Source: Phoronis australis (taxonomy: Eukaryota > Phoronida > Phoronidae). Taken from it: a stretch of DNA of 21,848 nucleotides. Under the pieces are notes generated by a model. That model did no database searches and was not told the DNA's origin. It saw only the letters and a program-made list of their open reading frames with translations. Where the stretch lies: assembly GCA_002633005.1 (NCBI GenBank), contig NMRA01000932.1, forward strand, positions 1 through 21,848, in the 5' to 3' direction. The translations under genes and the position numbers were made by a program. This document shows positions 1 through 8,174 of the stretch, piece by piece; the stretch's first letter is position 1; each line of letters opens with the position of its first letter.

Positions 1-856
1 GCTTCGAGCGTTTTGGTGAGGAAGTCAGCGACGCTAGGCGGGAAGGGGACAAAGATAAAAACAAAGCGATCGTGGCACAGACGATGAAACTCATAGGGAA
101 CAGCGTGTATGGTAAGACGGTAACGAATCAAGAAAGACATCGTGACGTAAAGTATTGCGGAGAGGCTAAGGCTCAACGGGAAGTCCAATTCCCGAAATTT
201 AGACACGTCAACTACATCGGGGACGGAACCTACGAATTGGAGATGAAAAAAACACCATCCGCCTGAACCTACCGCTTCAAATAGGCTTTTTTGTTTATCA
301 GTACGCAAAGTTGCGTATGTTGGAGTTTTATTACAACTTCATGTTAAGATTCGTCGACAGATCCGACTTCGAATATTGCGAAATGGACACGGACTCGGCG
401 TACATGGCTATATCCGGTAACTGCCTTGAGGACGTAATAAAACCAGACATGCGAGCAGCTTTCGAGGGGGAAAAACATCTTTGGTTCCTGCGAAAGGACA
501 AGGAAGAAAACGAAGCTTACGACACGCGCACACCCGGCTTATTGAAACTAGAATTTGAAGGGGACTACTGCATCGGTCTTTGCTCTAAAACCTATTACGT
601 GGGGACGGACGACGGTCAATCCCATTTTAGCTGTAAAGGAGTGCAAAGACAAAGAAATCCAATCGACAAGGCGAGGTATCTCAAAGTATTACAGACCACA
701 AAGAGTAGCTCGGCCCTCAACAAAGGATTCCGGTTAGGCGGTGACAACACTACATGTATGTACATGTATACCTACCTGCAAGAGAGGTGCGCGTTCACCT
801 ACTTTTATCCCAAACGACAAGTGTTCGACGACGGCGTCACCATACTGGACCTTTGA
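1..856 (+). pseudogene. Polinton/Maverick-type protein-primed DNA polymerase B, C-terminal part, frameshifted
   Basis: This is the C-terminal palm and thumb part of a family B DNA polymerase of the protein-primed kind that replicates Polinton/Maverick elements and related viruses. The frame is already open at base 3, so the 5' part lies outside the window. Motif B (KLIGNSVYGK) is at 87-116, and motif C with its metal-binding DTDS is at 386-397, in the context YCEMDTDS. A downstream K-T-Y motif lies near 586-594. The C-terminus ends naturally at TGA 854-856. The copy is broken: the first segment (3-266) ends at a TGA just after an A7 run at 246-252, and homology resumes in the -1 frame from about 254. 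This fits a one-base loss in the homopolymer. The heptamer around it is not a canonical -1 slippery site, so decay or an assembly error is likelier than programmed frameshifting. Other element genes (integrase, capsid) are not visible. Family identity is confident; the exact lineage is not. Confidence 0.85.
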
Positions 857-1050
857 ACATTTAATTCGGACATTTGATCAGTTTGCTATAGACTACTTTT
901 CTGAACGTTTTGATGATTTTAACATTTAATTCGGACATTTGATCAGTTTGCTATAGACTACTTTTCTGAACGTTTTGATGATTTTAACATTTAATTTGGA
1001 CATTTGATAAATTTGCTGTAGACTACTTTTCTGAACGTTTTGATGATTTT
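856..1050. repeat. 65-bp tandem repeat, three copies
   Basis: Three head-to-tail units begin at 856, 921 and 986. The first two are nearly identical and the third has a few substitutions (for example TCGG to TTGG). The array begins inside the polymerase stop codon and is AT-rich. Sub-terminal tandem repeats are common near the ends of Polinton-like elements, so it may mark the approach to the element's end, but no terminal inverted repeat or target duplication could be seen. Confidence 0.9.
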
Positions 1051-1693
1051 ATATTCATATGATTTTTGTAGTGTTGGTTTGTCATTAATACACGTTTAAA
1101 CGCTATCGGTTTTATGTTCTGTGTTACCTGGTCGCTTCTTATTATTACGAGTACGATTTGCCCAGTACCGTCGGGGCCTGCGTTAGACTTTACGCGACAT
1201 CTGTTGTTGGGTTGGGTGGTTATCCCCTTTTGTATACGCCTTTGTTTTTGATGAGACAGAACACACAATATACACGACAGTCGGCGTACACGAACTAAGG
1301 TAATCCACGTTTTGTTATTATCATCCTTCTCTTTGTTTCGATTCTTTTCGATTCTCCATCCGTTGCTAGGAGCCGCAAAACGGGCATCGAGGTGTCTCTC
1401 TAACCAATTAAACCTATTACGTAGTGAGGTGTAACGTCATTGACACATCCGTCCGGTAGGTGTCCCTTCCGATCGCAGTTATCCCACGTGACCTTTGACC
1501 TTTCACATAGATAACCTTTGACCGAGGAGCCTCAAAACAGGCGCCCAAAACCTCTTACTATACTACTCTCGTGCATGCAAAGTTTAGGAATTGCAGTAGC
1601 AAAATCGAAGCTCTTCTGGCATAACCATGCCGTAAGCAGACATACACAAGTGCTCGAAGTGAATTACGTGACCTGTAACTTGGCAGACACTTG
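1051..1693. other. Non-coding stretch between polymerase repeats and MITE
   Basis: No gene could be supported. Short open frames on both strands (1023-1268 minus, 1518-1715 plus, 1558-1770 minus) have no recognisable motif and unlikely composition. The stretch contains the E-box and DR1 motif listed separately. It may be the terminal region of the Polinton-like element or flanking DNA; the boundary is not visible. Confidence 0.6.
1485..1524. promoter_or_regulatory. E-box plus nuclear-receptor DR1 motif, with a second DR1-like site
   Basis: CACGTG at 1485-1490 overlaps TGACCTTTGACCT at 1489-1501. The reverse complement of the latter, AGGTCAAAGGTCA, is a perfect direct repeat with one-base spacing, the motif bound by HNF4, RXR and COUP-TF receptors. 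A near copy, AACCTTTGACC, follows at about 1513-1523. Function is inferred from motif identity only, and no adjacent promoter is known. Confidence 0.4.
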
Positions 1694-1695
1694 TA

Positions 1696-2098
1696 CCGAG
1701 AATTTCCGTAGATAAGCCCATGGGCTTGTATTCGGAAAATTAAAATTTCCAGGCGCTTTAGGTACACCAAATAAACGCCCGGTCGTTTATTCGTAAAATG
1801 GGGACGTGTAAACGGAAAGTCATAATTTTGCTGACTTTGATATTCTTTTACTTAAAACTGCGTTTTTAACTTTTATGTTAGTAAATGCATAGCTCGCCAA
1901 CACCTTGCTCGCCTCCACAAAATTGATTGAATTTGTGACAAAAAGTTGACGCTGAGTGGGCTTTTAAGAGGAAAATTTCCAAATAAACACCCCACTATCT
2001 GGACACTTGACACCACAAGTTGTAACAGCAAATAAACTTCCATGGGCGTGTATTTGGCATGATTTTGATCGGGTGGGCTTATCTACGGAAAATTCCGG
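1696..2098. mobile_element. Non-autonomous DNA transposon (MITE) with TA target duplication
   Basis: A 403-bp element has terminal inverted repeats of about 25 nt. The left arm contains TTTCCGTAGATAAGCCCA (1703-1720) and its exact reverse complement is at 2074-2091. The outermost bases also pair with small differences (CCGAGAA against CCGGAAT). TA dinucleotides flank it at 1694-1695 and 2099-2100, as expected for Tc1/mariner-type insertion. The interior repeats variants of AAATAAAC and CATGGGCnTGTATT in both orientations and contains a small hairpin (AATAAACG...CGTTTATT, near 1768-1789). There is no coding capacity, so it would depend on a transposase from elsewhere. Confidence 0.7.
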
Positions 2099-2100
2099 TA

Positions 2101-4445
2101 GTGAGTAAGGAAACGGCCAATGATCTTCTTTATTCAGAGTTGCAGCAGTCCATGATGTATATCTATTTGGCTCTGTTGCTGCTGGAGACTACTGTGTGGT
2201 AGCTTAGGTGGGAATTTTAAACAGTAAAATATCCTTATATTGTATTTACTACATTTTAATGCATATAAACGATAAATAATGACTGGTTTAACACGACAAA
2301 TACACAAATGTGCGGTCTAAAAATAGTGAAATTCAGACCCCTCTTCTAAAGAATGCATGAAGGGCTGACAGTTTGTTTTTTTGTATTTCTTTCAAATGCA
2401 CAGAGTCTTCTACATTTTCAGTTTTCTCCTGCGGGCAGCTTAGATATAAGGGTATCACGTACTGCTGGTTTTTCACAAACATGAAATGTACCTCCACTGA
2501 AACAGTTCCAGTGTTACCATGGTAACCAGTATTTTAGTGTCAGTGCCGTTTTTGCTTGCATAGTTCACGAACTTATCACATATCAACATTATTCACAAAA
2601 GGTTCAGTTTGAAGCAGAAATTGCAGTAGATATCAAAAATGGCACATTCCGCATCCAGAAATTGCCCCATTTTGCCCCCCCCCAGAAGACTACCCTGGTG
2701 TCTCCAAAACCACAAACTCTGTGGTGAAATACTTCAACCAATTTTTCTCATCCCTAATGTGATTTATTAGACTAAACATGGTACTGAATGGTTGAGCTCG
2801 CACCTTGCCGCTTTTTGGCTGTTTAATGTTGTGCTTGGTTGCTCCGCTCTCTGGTTCCCTTCGTGTCCGCTAGGGGGTAGAGAACATGAAGGTATCATTC
2901 AGTAGCACGCGTTTTATCACTGGTCTATATGTAATCTTGACAATCATTGGTTACCTTTGCCAATGAGATAAATATAGCTCATTGTTTTTAGCTTTTTGGC
3001 CCACCTGAACAGCGTGGAAATTTGTGTGCATGAGAAGAGGGTGTTATGTTTTCATTGATGATTCTAGGAATGTGAAAAGTTTGAATAGACAACAACTTTT
3101 CTAAAATGTAGCGACATGTTTCGGCGGCAAAACATCCACCGTTTTCAAGCTTTATTCAGAGAATGGACGCCAGTATGGCTACAGGCATAATACACAGAAA
3201 ATCCCAAAACACGCAAAAATACCAGAACAGGATTGGCTAGCAATCAGCGAATCACAACTCGGTGTAACAGTGACAACGACTCATGGGAAAGCTGTACATT
3301 GAGTGAGGGCGTTTCTGAACTCTAGAAAAACAACGCTGCTTGTTGAGAGGCCGCTGGGGGAACACAAGTTCTACGATTATTGACTTTTATAGTAATCGTT
3401 ATCGCTTGAAACTGCGTGAAGCTATTCACGTTCGTTGTTCAGAAACTCCCTCACTCAGTTTTTGCGTTTCCCAAAAGACCCCAAGATCGCCCAGAAATGA
3501 CAAAGGTTCGTGCGTCGGACACGGGTATGGCAGTAAACGGTGGAGCAAGCGATCAGTTCAGGGGCCACGCTGTGTTCAGCCCAGTTTGAAGAAGTATACT
3601 TCGATCCGTCGCAAGAACGGAAATTTGATGAAGGTTTGTCCATTGTGTAAGTGCATTTGATGGAGAGAAATTGTATTGTCGGTTGTACCATTGCTGGGAG
3701 CGTAGTTGAATGAGCATCAGCGCCGAATATTGTGACAGAGACAATGAATGTGATTGCACTAAGTTTTCATCAGTCTATTCTTATTCAAGATGTTGTGGGT
3801 ATCCGTGCTGTCCACAAACTTACGCCAATGTCCAATAGTAAAACTGGGATGTAAATGCCACGCAAATAGTTCGAGATCACGGCCGCAGCCGGCACAGAGG
3901 CTGGAGTCGGACATTGGGCGAATCACAACGGTACAAATCTTTTCATAATTTTGCAACAGACAAGACAGAAACGAGAATCGTTTACCAGAAATAAAGTCCA
4001 GTTAGCATCACTTTTATTAGATATGATCGTTGCTATCAAACACACTCTGCACTCGACGAAATGATGAAATCAGTCTGCCGATATCGCAAAATAAGTGTTT
4101 TTTATTTAGTTTTTGTGTTATAAAATTAGCACACACGGTCTTAAACCTCAAAAAGTACAAAAATCCATTGCAGGACCGCTTTAACTACCGACGGTGACAC
4201 GATTAGGTGCGGATTCAAAGCTATTCTATTGGATGTACAGCTGAGGATGAGGAAAAACTCTCGCGATTAGATGGCGTGAAGTTTTACTGGTGATCACTGA
4301 TGGTCTGGTACATGGGGACAGTAATACAATTATAGTCTTGTCGGCGAAATACATTTTCGTAAGTCACATGAGCTGTCACCCACGCATGTTTCACATCATA
4401 CACTAGTAGTGAACAAAAATGTTTGGGACATGTTAGGAAGATGAA
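2101..4445. other. Long stretch with no supported gene
   Basis: No convincing exon was found. A plus-strand open frame of 106 codons at 3340-3660 and several minus-strand frames at 3455-3956 have no recognisable domain. Within 3497-3660 two adjacent plus frames look somewhat protein-like (one starts ATG at 3497, another runs through 3585-3650 after a possible acceptor ending at 3584), but they cannot be joined without a frameshift. Features seen: a poly-C run near 2676-2684, the RFX-like palindrome at 2513-2526, and a phrase at 3111-3150 resembling the conserved tails of some retroelements. Confidence 0.5.
2513..2526. promoter_or_regulatory. RFX X-box-like palindrome
   Basis: GTTACCATGGTAAC is a perfect 14-bp palindrome and fits the X-box consensus bound by RFX winged-helix factors (two GTTRCC half sites around AT). 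RFX sites often control ciliary genes in animals. No ciliary gene is recognisable next to it, so its role here is unknown. Confidence 0.4.
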
Positions 4446-4451
4446 TTTATT
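4446..4451 (-). terminator. Candidate polyadenylation signal for the GPCR
   Basis: TTTATT on the plus strand reads AATAAA on the minus strand, about 185 nt beyond the GPCR stop codon. It is the first canonical hexamer I noticed in the 3' flank. The cleavage site is not determinable from sequence alone. Confidence 0.35.
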
Positions 4452-4635
4452 TCACTTTCAGTTCGGCTTGTTTATGGACGTAAATTGACGGGCGAATTTT
4501 CACCTTTTATATCCAGTAAACTCTTTTTATCGTTCTCCGTAAATCGCTTCGTTGCTTCAGTAGTTACTCGACCTCATTTTAATTACCAATCGTGACCTAT
4601 AACTGGTCGGAGCCGTCAAGCCTCTAGGTACCAGT

Positions 4636-5652
4636 CTATACCACCTGAGAGGGATGGGGGTTTACAACGGCAGTGCAGGGGTGGCAACAGACGACCGACT
4701 TCAGTTGTATGCGCAGTTTAGAGCTAGTGCAGATGAGGACAAGGGGATTGACAACTGTAGTAAACGTGAACAAAAACATAACGACATCTGTTATTTTCAA
4801 CATTTCGTCTACGTTGTACTTCATACTCGAATAAACGACGATGTCGACAACAGATTTCGGTGTAATAAAAACTGAAACACCAACCATTGTGATCGACATA
4901 GCTATGGACATCCGATTTTTCTTTTTATTCATAACCTGTTCAACCATAGTTTGTTGAGGATACACCGTTGTCAATTGATGCCTGATAGTCTTAACTATCA
5001 GTATGTACAGGATGAAAGAAACTGAAGTCGGCAGAAGGGACCCTACCACCGAGTAGACTAGAGGAAAAGCAGCGTCCAGACTCACTAATGCCGTGCAGAC
5101 GTTAGCACCGTCTGTCGTATTCATGACTAACCACAGAATGGCCGACAGAGGAATGATAGAAACACCACACCACGCAAGGATCCCAATCATCTTGCAGTTC
5201 TTCTTAGACATGATGAGTGCGTGTGACATCCACCACTTTGTTGCCACTAGCCTATCGAATGCTATCAAAGTGTGAGTCACTGTGCAGACTAAATATGGCA
5301 GAAGGTACAGGAAATAAAACAAACAAAAAATAAAAGTTTGCTCACAAAGCCATTCAAGAAAACGATGTGACGTCAGCACGCCGCCAAATACAACCATGTC
5401 GAAAGGCAAAGACACGGTCACAGCAAAAATGTCGTTTACCATAATTGCTTTTATGAGTATGGCAGAAGAATCACATAAAAGTTTGAATTTACACAAAATG
5501 TATAGCAAAGTCGAGTTGAGGACGAGAGCAGACAGTATTGTAAACACTTGAAGACCGGTCATGGTAACTTTCCAGGTTGATGGTGGTCCAATCGTTTGTC
5601 CAAACACTCCAAAATTTTCAGGTGAAGTTGTATTGTGTTCCTCGTCTGCCAT
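4636..5652 (-). CDS. Rhodopsin-like (class A) G protein-coupled receptor, orphan
   Basis: A complete intronless reading frame of 338 residues, the usual size for a class A receptor of the plasma membrane. Seven hydrophobic helices lie at roughly 33-56, 64-89, 104-132, 154-177, 196-223, 248-273 and 287-308. Family landmarks are N46 (1.50), D74 (2.50), the disulphide pair C103 and C186, D133-R134-L135 in place of DRY, W161 (4.50), P208 (5.50), P265 (6.50) and N302-P303 (7.49-7.50). The N-terminus has an N-glycosylation site (N7-T-T). C322, C323 and C326 after helix 7 could be palmitoylated. Unusual points: L135 replaces Y of DRY, the aromatic before P265 is missing (FITP rather than CWxP), and NPxxY reads NPLVL. 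The ATG is the first after a splice acceptor 18 nt upstream, supporting this start. No ligand can be assigned. Confidence 0.9.
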   Translation of the reverse strand: MADEEHNTTSPENFGVFGQTIGPPSTWKVTMTGLQVFTILSALVLNSTLLYILCKFKLLCDSSAILIKAIMVNDIFAVTVSLPFDMVVFGGVLTSHRFLEWLCEQTFIFCLFYFLYLLPYLVCTVTHTLIAFDRLVATKWWMSHALIMSKKNCKMIGILAWCGVSIIPLSAILWLVMNTTDGANVCTALVSLDAAFPLVYSVVGSLLPTSVSFILYILIVKTIRHQLTTVYPQQTMVEQVMNKKKNRMSIAMSITMVGVSVFITPKSVVDIVVYSSMKYNVDEMLKITDVVMFLFTFTTVVNPLVLICTSSKLRIQLKSVVCCHPCTAVVNPHPSQVV

Positions 5653-5669
5653 TCTCTTTCCTTTGGCCT
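5653..5669 (-). other. 5' UTR remnant and splice acceptor of the GPCR gene
   Basis: Reading the minus strand, a pyrimidine-rich tract ending TCTCTTTCAG stops at 5668, then 15 nt of leader (5667-5653) precede the ATG at 5652. This suggests a 5' UTR intron in front of a single-exon coding region, a common layout for class A receptors. The upstream non-coding exon was not located. Confidence 0.5.
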
Positions 5670-5836
5670 GAAAGAGACACGATAATTGTAGTGAATACGC
5701 AAGTCACGCGCTATGACTCAGTTTATAAAGTGTCATTGCACCGTTTTAACTGACTAAAACAAAAACCGAATCGGGACACTTACTCTCATAAATAAAAATA
5801 GGAGTCATAATACTCCTGACAGTTATAAGATTCTAT

Positions 5837-5974
5837 TTACGTTACCAACTTAGTCACAGGCAATGTGTACATGCGCCATTTTTGAATTCGCAGTTTCAGG
5901 TCGGCCAATCCCAATAGGCCCTGAATAGCTTTCTCGATGGTTTCGATGTTCTTGTAGGTGACGGAAATCAAATC
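5837..5974 (-). CDS. Candidate terminal coding exon of an unrecognised gene
   Basis: On the minus strand a strong acceptor (pyrimidine tract ATTGTTCTTTATTGTGGCAG) ends at 5975 and is followed by 45 sense codons and a TAA at 5839-5837. The product starts DLISVTYKNIETIEKA and ends MYTLPVTKLVT. It is amphipathic and helix-like, with a run of K/E/I/L residues, and reads far more like protein than the other open frame. I do not recognise the family. It would be the last exon of a gene whose earlier exons lie to the right on the minus strand, upstream of and co-directional with the GPCR, but none of those was found. It could also be a retained fragment of a pseudogene. Confidence 0.4.
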   Translation of the reverse strand, partial: DLISVTYKNIETIEKAIQGLLGLADLKLRIQKWRMYTLPVTKLVT

Positions 5975-6359
5975 CTGCCACAATAAAGAACAATACATAA
6001 CCAATTTTAGCTGAGTGAAAGGCCTAATTAGATTTTTGTTTTTAGTTGGGTCATGTAACGAAATATGGCTTTAGTTTTCTCTACAAGCCACACCAATAGT
6101 TTTATTCAAAATTAAACACATGATGGATCTTTGGTGTACATTTTTTCATTTTGTGGAGACATGTTGTCCTGGTTCAGCGGCGGAACTCTTTCCGAGTTTT
6201 GTTCGTAGTCACAAGAATTTCTTGAGTAGAGTTGGTGTGATTACTTGCTTCGCTTGTAATGCATTTGCCCGTTCCAAGAAAACTGACTGGGCGTCTGGCG
6301 TCCGGCGTCCGTATCTCCTAAATCCCTTTCAGGGTCTTGATGAGATTTGGAGGATGTAT

Positions 6360-7555
6360 TACCATGAAGCTGACGACAGATGACGAGAATTTCGGACCTC
6401 TCCGACTACCGGTGTGCCCCCTAGGGGTAATTTTAGTTTTTTACGTCTACCTTTATCTTCGGAGGTCCTCAACGGATTTTCATAAAATTTGAAAGTTAGG
6501 CATCTGTTACTGAGATCACACTGTCCTCCAATTTTTGGATGGATTCGATGTACTTTGTGGCACCTAATGGCCTTTTTTACTGTTTTCGTTTTTGTTTTTA
6601 GGCGTCCGCCCCTGTTTTTTTGCGTCCACCCCTGTATCAACCAAAACGTTCTAAGAGAGGGCAGCTGACGATGATTTTCCGACGACTTCGACTACTGTGG
6701 CGCCTCCTAGTGGCAATTTTGTTCGTTTTTGCGGCCATGGCTGTATCTAAACGCTATATGAAGTTGAGAACAGACGACGACGACTTTCGGACGGATCGGA
6801 CTACCGGTGTGCCCCCTGGTGGCAATTTTCTTTCTTTACGTTTGCCTCTGTACCTTAAAGGTCCTCTACGGATTTTCATAAAATTTGGCAGATAAGCATC
6901 AAGGCATACTGAGGTGACGCTATCCTCCGGTTTTAAGATAGATTCGAGGTATTTTGCGCCATCTAGTGGCCATTTTTACTGTTTTCGAGTCTCATGCGTT
7001 TTGGTGTCTGCCCCTCTGTCAACCAGACCACTCTAAGGATGTTTGTGGAAATTTTCAAGTATGTTTCTAATGTAAAGAGATCGACTGACGATGATTTTCG
7101 GAACACCTCGAATACTGTGGCACCGCCTAGTGTTTCTCTGAAGCTGCTTAACGAATTTGCATGAAAATTGGTAAATATCCTTTTATTGAAACGATGACAT
7201 GTTCTCGGTTTCCGACGGATTTGACATATTTTGGTCTATCTAGTGGCCATTTTTACTGTTTTCTAGTCTGTTTTTGCATCTGCCCCTCTATCAACCAAAC
7301 CACAACAAGGATGATTGTGAAAATTGGCATATATGGTTTTAGTGGGAATAGGACGATTGACGATGATTTTCCGACGACTTCATCTACTGTGATCCCTCCT
7401 AGTGGCAGTTATGTTAGTTTTGCGTCGCTAGCCTCCTAGTACCAATTTTATTTTTCTGTTTTTTTCGGATTTTTATGAATTTTGGTAAATACCTTTGGCA
7501 TATACATGTACCAGTTTTCGGATAATACGACATATTTTGCGCCATTTAGTGGCCA
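6360..7555. repeat. Diverged tandem repeat array, unit about 280-395 bp
   Basis: About four degenerate units share ordered landmarks. GGATTTTCATAAAATTTG-like phrases occur near 6473, 6869, 7151 and 7467. A CTAGTGGCCATTTTTACTG-like phrase occurs near 6565, 6960, 7239 and 7545 (the last cut short). CCTAGTGGCAATTTT-like phrases occur near 6418, 6707, 6818, 7125 and 7397. The spacing of matching landmarks is about 395, 280 and 305 bp. Open frames of 87-93 codons in this array (6120-6383, 6359-6640 minus, 6620-6895, 7161-7439) are products of the repeat, not genes. Several units carry a CTCF-like motif. Confidence 0.75.
6956..6969 (-). promoter_or_regulatory. CTCF-like core motif inside the repeat array
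   Basis: GCGCCATCTAGTGG matches every position of SYGCCMYCTRSTGG, the reverse complement of the published CTCF core CCASYAGRKGGCRS. Related sites in the other units differ at one or more positions: 7539-7552 (one mismatch), 6700-6713 (one mismatch) and 7233-7246 (several). Binding is inferred only. Confidence 0.4.
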
Positions 7556-7922
7556 GGAACACGTCAAGACCAATAGTATTGCGATAAGTGCTCTTACCAA
7601 TTTATTGTCGTTGACATAAAACGGATTAATAACCGCTTTAACGTTTTCAGGTAAGTTAAATTTCGTCAAATGTTGAAGCCAATGTAAACCATGCAGGCAC
7701 CAGGGGGTGATATAACAAAAACACTTTGACTAAGCTGCAAATCGGAGGAGGTCTGCGCTGCGTCCCGTATTTACTGGCAAGTTTGGGAGATCATGATGTC
7801 GCCATAAAATTACTAATGCAGCAGGTGATTTTACTTGCTATCACTCGCGACTGTAATAGAACCAACTCCACGCCGACAGACGGAGCGTTCCAAAACGAGG
7901 CTCGCTACGATAGCTCTGCTAG

Positions 7923-8174
7923 CTTATCGGCATAGTAGGGCCGCGTTGCTCGAACGGCCAGAAAAAATACGGACACTCAACTGTCTGCTTTACAATGCCT
8001 AAGGACGTTGAGATTCGGAAGCGTTGGGTCGTTTACATACGCCGCGACGAAGGAAAATATGTCGGTGTAGAATTAATAAATGTTTTAGAAAAGTTTAGAT
8101 CATATTTTGTCGCATCTCAGTTGTCAAGCATCGATAGCAACGACCGGAGAATCTTCGGCCAGCCAGGCTCATAA
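7923..8174 (+). pseudogene. THAP-type zinc-finger fragment
   Basis: The open frame from 7923 (first ATG 7995, TAA 8172-8174) reads like the first half of a THAP domain, a C2CH zinc-coordinating DNA-binding fold found in animal transcription regulators and P-element-type transposases. Visible THAP landmarks are a Cys in RCSN (residue 9 of the open frame), VCFTMPKD with the conserved Pro (residue 26), and EIRKRW with the conserved Trp (residue 35), followed by VVYIRRD. The first zinc Cys and the later Cys-x2-His pair are absent from this frame. Either they lie in other exons (a GT donor is possible just after the GKY residues, near 8050) or the copy is decayed. No transposase domain or partner exon was found nearby, so the parent gene or element is unknown. 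Confidence 0.5.

Noticed and set aside
741-929. 62-codon plus frame overlapping the end of the polymerase
   Set aside because: It is a shadow frame of the polymerase that runs into the 65-bp repeats.
3340-3660. 106-codon plus frame
   Set aside because: It has no recognisable motif. Neighbouring frames over the same bases look equally protein-like, so none can be preferred without homology or transcripts.
4654-5275. Plus-strand open frames at 4654-4875 and 5093-5275
   Set aside because: They are antisense to the well-supported GPCR and have no domain.
6120-7439. Several 87-93 codon frames
   Set aside because: They coincide with the diverged repeat array, and the similar residue strings come from repeated DNA.
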